Shown in pieces: positions 21,441 to 33,600 of a stretch of 64,000 nucleotides of DNA. The stretch lies in assembly GCF_000003815.2 (NCBI RefSeq), contig NC_049991.1, positions 14,955,447-15,019,446 of the forward strand, written 5' to 3'. Origin of the DNA: Branchiostoma floridae. Lineage: Eukaryota > Chordata > Leptocardii > Amphioxiformes > Branchiostomatidae. Within the stretch, counting starts at the first letter, position 1. The number at the start of each line of letters is the position of its first letter. Made by a program: the position numbers and the translations under genes. The notes beneath the pieces are model-generated. The model saw only the letters and a list, made by a program, of their open reading frames with translations, made no database searches and was not told where the DNA came from.

Positions 21441-24400
21441 TCATGTTCCATTGTCCATACTCATACAGACGGGGTTGTCCTTATATGGGCCTTCGTCCTC
21501 CAAAACTCCCCAAGGAGCACAAATCCAGGGGTCATAGGTCACTTTCTGCCAGGCTTGCAGCTGGCTGCGCAGCTCCTGCAACACGTCACGGTAGTCACTG
21601 TTATCCGCTAGGTTAACGGTCTCCTGTGGATCGCTCTTTAGGTCATACAGCTCCCATTGAGGGCGGTAGTAGTAGTTTTTCAGCGTTTTGAACCAGTGCA
21701 AGGGTTGCCCCTTCCTAGTCCTGTTCAAAAGGTCCTGAAAGCTTGGGGAGAGGTAGAAGTCTTGATCGATGGGGAAGGGCATGGCAAAGTTGAGGTTCTG
21801 GATGAGGTGATAGTCTCCTGTTCTTATAATCCTCATGGGGTAGAACATGGTGACCTCGTGAAGGTCATGGCTTGCGTAGACCGTGTTCCACGACTGTTCT
21901 TCCTTCAGTGCTGGCAGGAGAGACTTCCCCGTCAGCTTCACTAACTTGTTCTTACCAAATATCTCGTACTCTGGATACTCCAGCCCAAACCAGTCCAGTA
22001 CTGTTGGCACGACATCCAGCAGGCTGGCAAAACTGTCGGTGGTTTGACCCCAGCGCGAGGTGTGGAGGGGGGAGGACAGGAGAAGGGGTTCCGCCATGCC
22101 AGAGTTGTAGAGGTTGGTGCGACCGTTGGGGAAGGGGATGCCGTTGTCGGAGCTGTACAGGATCAGCGTGTCCTTGTCGTGGCCGGCAGCTTGTAGTTCC
22201 TGTAGGATCAGGCCAATACCTACAAGGACACAAGAAAAGTTGATGCATGTTTCAAACTGTTACTAAGAACAGAAGGGAACCTGTAAATACACCAAAAAGC
22301 AGTTACTCAAGCAACTGGATATAATTTTGGAACTGCGGCGTATCTTATTACCTGCATGTCTAACCTTCATCGACGTAACCTGTAATAAATGTAAATGTCT
22401 TAACATCATTAACCAAATCTACATAATAAGTGTGATCCAAAGAGCACACACAGAGAAGTAGCCAACTGAAGGGCCTGTGCAAAAAATTTAAAATGCTATA
22501 GAGATCTCTACAGCCACCAAATACATCAGCATTGATGCCTGCAGACAATTGTCAGAAAGAGCACTTGAAAATGTTTCAATGGTATAACATGGAATGGCTG
22601 TCAAGACAGAAGAAAGAAAGCATCAAAAGAGAATGATGGTGCACTATGCAAGAGTACCTGATGCGTGCAGATAATGGATTGAAAGCTTACACAAAAAATC
22701 TATCAAAAAATGGAAGGGATCTTCCGAGATCAAGAAAAATGGAAAAGACGATGCTCTCAGCTGACAGGCCCTAAAGCCTACCTGGCGAAGATGTAAGATG
22801 GTATAATATTTGGAGTGGCTATGAAGACAGAATGTAGAAAAGGAGAACAGCAGCCAGACCGTGTGGCGCAATCGGCAGCACGTTTGACTCAGATCCAGAA
22901 GGTCCCGAGTTTGAACCCTGCGTGTCACTGATCCTGTGCCCTTGGGAAAGTCACTTTACACGACTTTCTTCACTTCACTCAAGTGAAAAATGAGTATATA
23001 GGCTACAAAGGTCTTCAGCAAGTTGAAGTTGGTAGCCTCAAAACTAGTCTGGTTACCAAACCCCAGCCCGATCTCAAGTATCTATATCCCAGCACGAAAT
23101 ATATTTTTGAGGTTGGGGTATGGTATCCGGGCTGCCTCAAAATGAAAGAAGAAGAAGAACAGCCCACCTTGATCCAACCTGCTGATGGTTGTGTACTGAG
23201 CTGCCAGGTCACTCCTTGCCGCTGGCGTGTCCTGTACGAACGGAGGCACCACCACTTCCTCTGGGGAGTAGTGCACAGGAGTCCAGTCAGGAATCAGCCC
23301 CATGCCCGGCTCCCCGTTACCAAACTTCTCACAGAAGTTCCCGAACTGCGGGTTGGTGTGGCCACAGCGATGAGGGTCATGGAATCCGATGTACAGGAAG
23401 AAGGGCCTAGAATGATAAATGTATTACCAGGATTTAATAAATGTTCTGCTTTATTAAGGAATAATCAACAAATTATGACATGAAAAAAGGGATACATGAG
23501 TATCTAAAATACGTCTGGTTTGCCAGAGCTCGTTACTCCATAACTACTAAACTTCACTTGACAGATCACTCAATGAACTAACTATAGGCACCAATTTTTA
23601 AAAAATTGAACGTGTTGTGTATTTTGTTCTTTTTTAAATCACACGAATCTAATCCTTGTCAACCCACGGTCAGTCAGCAATTGCCATCTACTGGAAAGAG
23701 AGCCTAGGACAGTCTGTTTATTCAGACCTCCATTAGTGTATAATAATGTTGTGACACTTCTTCCTGGAGACCATTCAAGTACAAATAATGAAATTTAAAA
23801 CTTATACAACAATGAAGAAAATTGAATGTAATATATGAAATCAACATAGAGGAAAAATATATAAGTACAATATAATGAAATGTGGTAAATAAAATTGTGA
23901 ACTGAGGTCGGTAAGAATCCCCACCTGTCATCCTTCTGCTGCAGGAACTTCCTGACCAGGAGTTTGATGAGGGTGATGTTCCTGCCCACCTGCATGATGT
24001 GGTTGTTCTCCTCAGTGTGAGCAAACTCAAAAGGGTACACGGACTCGGGACCAACATGCTTCTTACCTACAATCCCTGGGGAAGAAATTAATGAATAACA
24101 TATACTAGTAGTTACAATGTATCTTCAAGATAGGTACAGCTCAGTCAAGTACTAACTTGTGTCTACATGATATGTTCTGGCTTTCTTCCACTGATTTATT
24201 GTAAAACAAACGTGTTTGTTAGTATGGTACCTCTTTTAAAAGACATACCCATAATTTAGGCATAAATGGATGTGACAGTTACAAATTGTCATTTATGAAA
24301 TACAAAATGTAGCTACTTAGAATTAGTTAGATAAGGTCTTGTACTGTAGCTGTAATTTGTAGCTGAAATCTAATTTTTGGCAAATATGGCTCTGAAGATT

Positions 24401-26197
24401 ATTTCTATGATACCTGTTCTTATTCCAGATTGATTGAGCAGGAGAGGTAAGCTTCTGACAGTGTCAAAAGAGTTGAAGTGATGGTAGCCCTGGTGCAACC
24501 CATACATGCCATTCTGGTGCTGGGGAAGACCTGGAAACGAAATACAAACAACAAAAATATTGGCATGTCTAACAAATATTTTCATTTGTTTGACTGAATA
24601 TAGTCCATGATTGTCTCCATCAGACTGTCTAACATGGGCCCTTTTAAAAATGGTCACCTCGGTTGAAATTATGGGGTAGGCAAGCAGAAGAGACAAGCAT
24701 TTTTGCAATGGGTTCATAGACACTGCCTGACCACCACTGAGGATCTGCTTGGAGATTAGGGAGCAGCATGCAGCCTCATAAAATCCAGCCATGAATTCAA
24801 CACCCACCCTATTTTGCTATAAATGTCAACATTTTTGTAGTAGTAGTACAGTGAAACCTGTCCAAAAAACAACCTGCCGCAGGCAACCACCTGCTGTCAG
24901 AGTACACATTGAAACAGTCCTGTCCATTTTTACATAGTTAAGACCCCCTTCCAAGCAACCACCTGTCTTCCCCAACCAGCAACTACTTTTTTAAAGTCCC
25001 AAAAAAGCATTCAACCTCCAATAACGTTTGTCTGGTCCAATGGCAAGCTTACATACTGCCACTTTGAAAAGTGTGTTTGAGAGATCTTTATAAATCAAGT
25101 GCAGTATCCCCAGGTATGCACAGTTTAGATCATACAGGAGTGCATTATACTGCATGCCACCGAGGATCTGCTTGAAGACTAGTTGCTGCCCTGACCTGTG
25201 AGGATGGCGGAGCGGCTGGGTGAACAGCTGCTGACAGAGGTGAAGGCTTGTGTGAAGGTCAGGCTGCGGCTGGCCAGGCTGTTCAGGTGAGGGGTCTTAC
25301 ACACCGTGTTGTTGTACACCTGCATCTCAAAACCTGCATCGTCACCTGTTGTAAAACATAAAGACATCAAGATATGGACTCATGAATGGGGTCTAAACTC
25401 CTTTGCAAAATTCACTACGCTTGTGCGTATGTCAAAGGTAAAGGCCCGTCAGACGTAAACTGTCTCGTCTCCACCATTGTCTTGATATGGGTAACAATGT
25501 CTGGAACTTAATGGTGCCTGCAAAATGGCACAACGTTTAGTAGTAATATGTTCATGGGGCCTTATGTTCACTGGCAATATTACCCAAGAACTCCTGTCTT
25601 CTGCACATGCATAGTGAACTCTGCCAAAGAGCTTATTATTACTCAGTATGATACTTTAATTCCACCATTTCTCCCCGTGGCTAATGGCAACACCATAGCT
25701 TCTTCTTCTTCAATGACCAAAAACATTCCCTACATTATAAAAATAAAGTTTCCGGTTGCTGACTTCCTGTCTATAATATTTCTTGGCAGGGCACTTTGCT
25801 TTGCTCATAAATTGTTACAACTTGAACAACACAATTTTATTCATATGCCCCTGACAAAGAAGAAAGCTACCTGTCAACATACACCACATGAAAACATAAC
25901 TTTCTCCCACGACGAGTTTCATATACTAGTAACCCTTCATAGCTGCTTGCTCTATGTTTACATGGTATATCATTTGTTATACATCATGGATCATCTTGAG
26001 TTAGTACGCCCCTCCCACCTACGTTTTATAGGATTCTCCAACTGTTGTATCAAGAACCTTTCTTCTCTGTTGCTTAAGACATGAACTTAACCTTCACCTA
26101 TAATGACGAGGACGTTTCTGTTCCCTGAAGCGCTCCCAACACGGCTGGCAAAACAAAAACACGACAGGAAGACAAAAAATCTCGTGATGTTCGCCAT
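21441..26197 (-). CDS. SGSH: N-sulfoglucosamine sulfohydrolase (sulfamidase)
   Basis: Six exons on the minus strand (26098-26197, 25196-25345, 24414-24530, 23925-24075, 23168-23406, 21441-22219) join to 511 residues (human 502). Residues 1 to about 23 are a hydrophobic signal peptide. The sulfatase signature CSPSR puts the formylglycine-precursor cysteine at 74; probable metal ligands are D35, D36, D277 and N278 (SDNG). [46 protein letters not shown] and [20 protein letters not shown] match human sulfamidase nearly word for word. The family removes N-sulfate from terminal glucosamine of heparan sulfate in lysosomes, and loss in humans causes Sanfilippo A. All catalytic residues visible here are intact, so the gene looks functional. 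It lies tail-to-tail with LRRC45 and head-to-head with GSPT1, 1.5 kb apart. Confidence 0.96.
22857..23035 (+). mobile_element. tRNA-derived SINE in SGSH intron 5
   Basis: The head has an A-box (TGGCGCAATCGG) and B-box-like GAGTTTGAACCC. It is followed by GTGCCCTTGGGAAAGTCACT and TTACACGACTTTCTTCACTT, the same body as the copy at 56195-56392. It continues to about 23035. Confidence 0.8.
23047..23130. repeat. Short inverted repeat of the ACCCCAGCCCGAT type
   Basis: CTGGTTACCAAACCCCAGCC and the complementary GGGGTATGGTATCCGGG flank a short interior. The left arm resembles 5915-5940. Confidence 0.45.
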
Positions 26198-27677
26198 CTT
26201 TGTTTTGACCTTTCACCTCAATATTGCGGATTGGGGACGTTTCAGAAAACATTGCATGGTGGTGGATAGTAACGTCACGCCATTGCGTAAGTCTCAAGGA
26301 TTATATAAGGGGATGAAATAATAATTTGCGCAAGAAAAATAAAATAAAAATTAAATTGTACACGCTAAAAATGACGTGAAATGCATGGTGGAATTTGCCC
26401 CGATAATAAATCCCGTTTGTGACACTTTCTGGTTGATCCCTTAAATCAATGGATAGAATTTATAGAAAGGAGCTTGTTGTGGAAGAAAGATAATCTGACG
26501 ATGAATGTGCGTTTCAAAAGTACAGTGTAAAAACTTACATTGCTGCCACAAATGAATTCAATTATTGTTTGTCTACTTTTGACCAATGATACAACCCCCC
26601 TTGTTTTACACATTTCCACAACTTATTTAACGTTATTCATTCATTCATCTCAAAACAGGTGGGTGGCCCCTAACCGTTACGACTTCTGAAAGTTTTCCAA
26701 GGGGGGCCACCATACATGTAAAATACACTCTGTAAGTTCTTAAGGTGGCACAATGGCACGTTTCTTAAGAAAATCACTCTTGGGTAACAAATACTAACTA
26801 TAGTATTGAACAAAGTTTTATTGTTGAACTCTTCAGTGAGCGAACAAACTTTAATTTGGCTCCACATGTCAATGTCAACTACAAGAGACGCTCGTGTGAA
26901 TCGCCCACCATTTCCGTCCAGACGAATATTAGGTTCTTTTTCTCAAGCCAATATTAAAGATTATTTGAGGAGCCAACTGCAAGGGGCTTGCTGCCTACAA
27001 TGTCTCGCGCGTTCAATGACGTTAGTTCATTGATCGGTAAATCAGCAGAATATCAACAGTTGTTAACGTTATGTGAAACGAAAGAAAGAAAGAAACAGAA
27101 AGAGAGGAAGAAGGAAGGAATGAAAGAAAGAGAAATAAAGAAACAAACAAAGAAGGAAAAGTGCAGATTTGTTTTTTTTTTAAATTCTAAAATGAGTTCA
27201 CATTTGCTACAATTCGATGCTTTTACTAGTACTTTTACCAACTTCGGCTGCTCTAAAAGCAGAAACAATCAAATATTTTCTTCATTCTTCAACCAATATT
27301 GTGGTTAACGGCGTTATAGCCTGAACGTTATTTGCTCATTTTGTAGTCCTAAACATTTTGGAACATAGTCCTAAACATTTTGGAAGGAACGGACGAAAAT
27401 TGATGCAGGTTGATATAACATTCATATAATCAAGGAGTTTATAGAAAGAACCGTCTCGATATCACCAAGTCCGTATTTCATGATGAAAAAAAAATCTGTC
27501 TCAATCCTCTCATGCCTCCGTATCACATTGCGCAATCATGTCGTCCTTCCGCACGTGCGCACATGCGTGGTACGCGCCAGATGACGTCACGCCGGCACAC
27601 GAGGTTGTGTCGTGAGTTCTCCTGTAGCCTCTCAGAAGGCACCGTTTCTACTTAAATTCCGCGGTTTTACGCCCAAC
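26198..27677. other. Divergent spacer between SGSH and GSPT1
   Basis: This 1.48-kb stretch must hold both promoters. It contains a (GAAA/GAAG)n purine run at 27078-27155 and a GC-rich GSPT1-proximal part (27530-27610) with an E-box CACGTG (27552-27557) and a CRE. No coding potential is recognised. Confidence 0.5.
27552..27589. promoter_or_regulatory. E-box and CRE in the GSPT1 promoter
   Basis: CACGTG lies at 27552-27557, and the full palindromic cAMP-response element TGACGTCA lies at 27582-27589, 88 bp before the GSPT1 start codon. The CpG-rich setting fits a housekeeping promoter. Function is inferred from the motifs only. Confidence 0.55.
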
Positions 27678-30600
27678 ATGGACCCAACGAACGGACAGTA
27701 CCAGGAGCCCGATTCTTGGGAGCAAGTAGCGGACTCAGGACCGGCAAACACCGAGGCACCGCTACAAATTCAGAAGCCTTTTTCCAGCTTGAACATCAAT
27801 GCCCCGGATTTCGTACCATCTTGGTTGACAAAGACCTCTCCGTCCCAGGAACAGCAGCCAGGTTCGCACGATTCTGATAAAATACTCGATCTGAAGACAT
27901 GTATTTTGTTCCCTGCAATACTAGGTCGGGAGATGTGCCGATTTCTACCTGATCTTGCTGTCTGTACACTCGTACGAACGTCTGTCGATTGTCCGAAAAA
28001 ATGTCCGCCATGTTTTTGGCGCACGCAGGCATGGGGGAAAATATGACATGGCATGGCACTTTTCACACGATCAGCTGACTGGTCTGCCTACGCCTACATC
28101 ACCGCAGGTCTTTCCTAAAAACTCTGTACCACTTCTTCTATTCTCTTTGGTTGGTAAATTATACATGTCACTGGTTTAGATACTAGGGCAGATGTCTGTC
28201 CATTCAAAATATGTGGTGCGAAGTGGGGGGGGGGGGGCATAATGGTGACTCACTGTTATGCTCAACCATGTATGGTAAACAAGACATTTTCTGTAACAAC
28301 CGTTGTACCAAATCTCCTCATGGAAAAACACTATGGAATTTTCATATGTATGGTTGATTGGCAGTCAGTTGTGAAGTGTTGTTGGTGTTCTCGGCTGTTA
28401 TTAACAACTTAGTGGGAAACAATTTGTGGCCTACTGCTCCCATCTTGCTTTTCAGTCAACTTTCAAGGAGATGTAAACAAAAGCTTGAAAAGGGGAACTG
28501 GGTTTTCATTCATTGTTGGTCAGGAACGCTAACATTTTAGTTTCCGTGATCTAACTGGAGCATGTGCACCCATCTCAATAGAAGACTGGCAAGCACATAG
28601 CTTGGCATTTGTAATAATTTGTCAGGTGCTGATATTTACACATATCATACATGTAACGTTATAACGTTAAACTTAAACTGTTGTTTCTCTTGTAGACTAT
28701 GCCAAAATATTTCATGCTGACCATGAATTCACATGCGAAACTTCACAGTCAAAACTCCAGGCCCATTGCTTAGTCATGTTGAGTACGTACCATATGTTTC
28801 ATGGAACGATATAGAGCCTATTGAACTGCCACTGCCCACCATGCATCAAGTAATAACCCCTCATGGTTGTACAGTATGTTGGCCTTAGATAACCTTTTCC
28901 TGTTTTAACATCAGCCATTATTATAATATGGCATTGACCTGGTTATTGGACTTGTTATTTGGCCAACAGTCTGTCTGTAAGGTGACCTTGGATTTGATAT
29001 TTTGTAAACTGGTAGAAAGGTAGTCATTTGGATACTCACTATGATCTTTTGGTATGTAAAGACATCCACAACTTACAAGCTCTTTAAGATTGTCTGTATG
29101 TAGTTATTCTCCACATTCTCTATCCCCTCTTTCCTATAGATGCCCAGCAATATTACGGTATGGAAGAAATGTCAGGTTATTGGACTCGCTTCTTGGGCAA
29201 CAGCCTGTAAAGTGACCTTGAATGTTATATTCTTTAAACCTATACAAAGGTCGTAATTTATCGAAAGTGTAATTTGGATAGTTCAGAATTTTGGCAGCTA
29301 AAGATGGCTACAACCTACAATTTCTCTTCCTGTAAGTGTAAACTGTAATTATTCTCCACTTTCCTTGTCCCTTTTCTTACCTCGACTCGTCCTGCAATAA
29401 AAGAGTACTAGTATGTAAGAAAAGTGCAGGCTGAGAAAACCAAGTCTAAGTAAATGGTGCCTATTTCTCTGTACAAAACAATAATAACTCTTCCTGGACA
29501 CTACTCAGTATACTTATATTTTGGAGTTGATAACAAGATTACAGACTTAGCCATAACTTGATAAGTAAGGTTACATGGTAGAAGAACTAAAGCTGTTTGC
29601 AGCAATTTTCTGTCTAGGCTGAGTCTGAAAAGACTTGCCTGACTTGCATTCTTACTTTCAGAAGCTTGCATGCTTGTAAACTCAATATGTCCCATCATGA
29701 TCATGGCCTTGAACAGTTGTCAATCAGTATTCTGAACTGACTGGTAGTTTGTAGACGGGAGAAGTTGTTATTATATGTCTATACTGGATGATAGATTTGT
29801 CAGAAATGGGGAGAGTGGCCCAGATGGCCAGAGACATCGCACACTTCCCCTTAAAGTTGAATAAGTAATCTCCAAGCAGATCCTACGGTAGCATAAGATA
29901 ATATCAAAAGCTGCCAGAGGAGTGAAGCCGGCCTAAGGAGTATGTTTGGCTACCAGTGGCTGATGACACCCTTTGGCCAGCTATACTCCTTAAAGCCAGC
30001 TTTGATACTATTTTATGCCACTAGTTAAATGTGCCTGTAGATTATGTATAAGGTGTTTCACAGGAAGTGTGTTGCGTAATTTGTAAACAAACATAGATGG
30101 AGCAGATAGCGATGCTGTGTATGTGTTATGTAGGGATTGTCCCATTTTGAAATTGCTATCTTTGCCTTATCTGGTGCCTAATTCACTACAGTACAGGATG
30201 GTATACATATAGGTGTGTATGTTAAAGTTGTCTGGTGTTAAGCCAACTTTTCCAGTTGTATTTTTAGCCAGCTGTAGCGTAGACATATCATCTCAGTGAC
30301 AGTAGTAAGGGCACAGGGGTAGGGCCAAGGATATACTGTTTATGGTAATTCCTGATTTTTTCAATGTACTTTTATGTTCAAAGTTTTCAAGGTGACAACT
30401 GTAACATGAACATTATTGATAACAAATAAATTGCCGACTTTGTTTTTTTACCTGCACCTGCCGCCACTGTGAACATTTAGTTCTGAGAACAAGTTAAATT
30501 TTCTTAGACTGTGAAAGTTTGGTACCGAGAAGACAAAGTGAATGAATTACAGTAGCTAGCCTTGGGTGACTGTTCTTTAGTCTGTGTAATGCAGACTCCA

Positions 30601-33600
30601 CTGTCTGGGGCTAACTGGATGTTGGGTAGGCTGCTATAATCACAATTTAATCAGGTTCTTTATTTTTCCCAAACATTGCTTTTGGCCTTGTATTCTAACT
30701 ATACACAGTATGCCAGTGGTCAATTGATAACCATTGTAAGCATCACCAACCAAACATGTTGAAAATGCTGGTGAATATGTATCATACTTTCCGTATGTTT
30801 TGTATTGTTAGATAAAATACTACCTAAACACTGCAATGTACTTCACAGTCACAGTAGAAATACAAGGCACAATTCTGGTTAACCATGGTTTGGTATGGTT
30901 CTTTCCAGATGCAGTACAGTCAGATTATACTAAGCTGTCCTCATCTATGCTTGAAAAGGTAGTGTTAATAATAGAGCTTAAATATGTAAAGGAAATATTT
31001 TGCTTATAACACAGGTACTAAATATAACAAGCAACTTCCCTAAAAGGTTGGTGTTCCTTATTAATTTGGTAAACATACTTACCACCTCTATGCACTTTAT
31101 ATTGATATTTAATGACAAAGGCCAAATGTAGCCAGTGCCCTTGAGGCTCTACATGTAGAGAGTTTGGTTTGACAAGGCCGTGTTTGAATTAACAAGCAGA
31201 CAAGACAAGTGATTGAATAGCAAAGTTACCATTGTTGACTCGAAAGCCTGTGAATTGGCTTCATAATGGTTTTGTGGGGAGATAGTGAGAGCTTTGAGTC
31301 AGGCCTGAAATAAGGTAGAGTCAGATACAGATGAAAATACAGTCTATAGATATAGATACAGATACAGATACAGTCATCAGTGCCAGTGGGATAGTGCTAT
31401 GTTCCAAGGCAGTACTGTAAATGCAGAAATGTTCGCGGTGGATTAATGTTCGCGGTATTCGCGGTGACCACTTCACCGCGAACTTAAAACCACCGCGAAC
31501 ATTTTTCTATAATGGTATAAGACTGCAGTCTATGGTGTTACCGCGAACTTAAATCCACCGCGAAAAGTCCCTTTTCCTGCTACTGTGAAATTAAATCCCT
31601 GCGAACTTAAATGTATTTACAGTATTAGCTATCTTGTCATATATTCTGTCCTTAGGCCACACCAATTTAATTTCTTGGTTCACGGATTTTTTCATAAATA
31701 ATATGGAGCGAGAGGGCGAAATAAAAATAAAAATTGTAAAATGGTTGGGGTAAAGGTAACGGCTAATCCAAAACACAAAGAAAAAAAGTTTTCAGCTTGA
31801 AAAAAGTACAAAAACACTATTATTGTACAGTAACAGCACCTGTACCCACACTTTAAGGAGATTATAATATAAAGGCCAATTTGCTACACCAGAAAGTTGC
31901 TGAATGGCTTCATTAATGGTGAAAATTTGCTGAGTGGTAATTTTTATTTTTATTTTTTTCCCCAAAAAATAGGAGCGAGCGAATCCGTGAACCAAGAAAT
32001 TAAATTGGTGTGGCCTTAAATGGCCTCAGTCCAAAAACGTCTGAGCATTGATAATCAATAACAACCAGTTTCCCAAAATACTGACAGAATAACATTGATA
32101 ATATACCACAGCCCATTGACACCTTTTGGAAAGCCTGTGTCATATGATGTGTACTGAATGCATAATGTATATATGTTTGGAAAAGCACATGTTAAATCAT
32201 CCCATGGGGTTGAGAGTACCACCCCAAACACCTGTTGGCTTCATTTAGATGCACACCACTTAGCATGCACAGACAGCCCTACACCAGGGTGTGGTTCTAC
32301 ACTTGAAGCATTCAGACTGCAGCACTGTCCATATCAAATTCTGCCAATAAGTCCATACCGATATCTGTATGCCAAAGGTTAGCAGTATTGACATGACTGT
32401 CACCACAGTAAGGTAGACAGATGCTGGGACCAGCTAGTTAATGGTGTTTGGGGCCTTGCCATGTGCAATTAGGAAAGCAAGTGCACTGTAGAGTAATAAG
32501 TTGGTGGAAAATGATTCAGCGTTGTTGGTTTTTACTAGCATTGAGGTTTAGCCCAATTTCATGAAGCGGCAAGGAGTTCTTTGTCTACGTTTACTGTAAA
32601 AGGAGAAATCTTTGCGGGGATTCTATTTGGTGATGGTCTGAAAATGGAGTGTTTGTAGTGGTTTAAAATCTGGGGTCAAAATTGCCATGCAGGATTTTAC
32701 TGTCAGAGGAGAAATGTTTACAGTGGTTTTAAGTTGATGACAAAGAGGTCACAGTGAAAACCATGAACATTTACCCATCTTGAACACTTATCCATTTACA
32801 GTATAAGTCTTGCTGTCAAGATTAGAGCATGTTTCTGGATATAGAGAAACTATGTCTATGAAACAAAGATCATGCATCTGCTTTTATTTTGAAAGTTGAC
32901 ATTTGAATGCATCTTCAAGTTGTATGTGCACTGTAGCTATTATTATCAATGACAAAAAAAGCACACATCAAATTTCAAATACCATGACAAGTTAATTATT
33001 TCATTTTGTATTTTCCCAATGAATGAATAAGATTCTGAATAGACAACGGATTTTTTTTTTTTTTTTCAATAAACATTACAAAGACATACAAAGGACAAGT
33101 GCCACAACTTGGATGGATACAGACAGAGAAGGACCTTTTATCTTACATGTTGTATGTTCGGAATTTTAGTTGTAAAAGGAAATGTCGGATACTGGGTTTG
33201 ATGTCATTAACAAAGCAGATGTATAGGCTATATTTAGCTATCATTATACAAAACTCAAGGTATGCTGGTTCTATTACACAATATATTATCGTATTCTTGC
33301 TTAAACGTATATCTTGCTTTGTCACGCTTTTCCACCAATATCTAAATTGTTGCCAAAATTCTATAGTATATCTACAATGAATAAACAAATGTTCTATGGT
33401 ATGCTTTTCATCGCAATTGTTACAACTGTCTTTCTCTACCAGGTTTACCTTACTTAACCAACTGTTAGTCGGCAAGAAATGGTGTACAATCTTATATTGA
33501 AAGTATTGCAGTTTAGTTTCTTTGGTAGTTGTGAATATAACACTATAAGCTTTTTTAACATTATCTTCACCGATGTCATTATAGACAACGGATAGATTAC

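Noticed and set aside
25548-26084. 178-aa open frame in SGSH intron 1
   Set aside because: Lies antisense within an intron, has no family similarity and looks like chance AT/TA-poor sequence.
27612-27677. N-terminal extension of GSPT1 from a GTG
   Set aside because: The ATG at 27678 begins MDP..., matching the human start; the upstream frame has no ATG.
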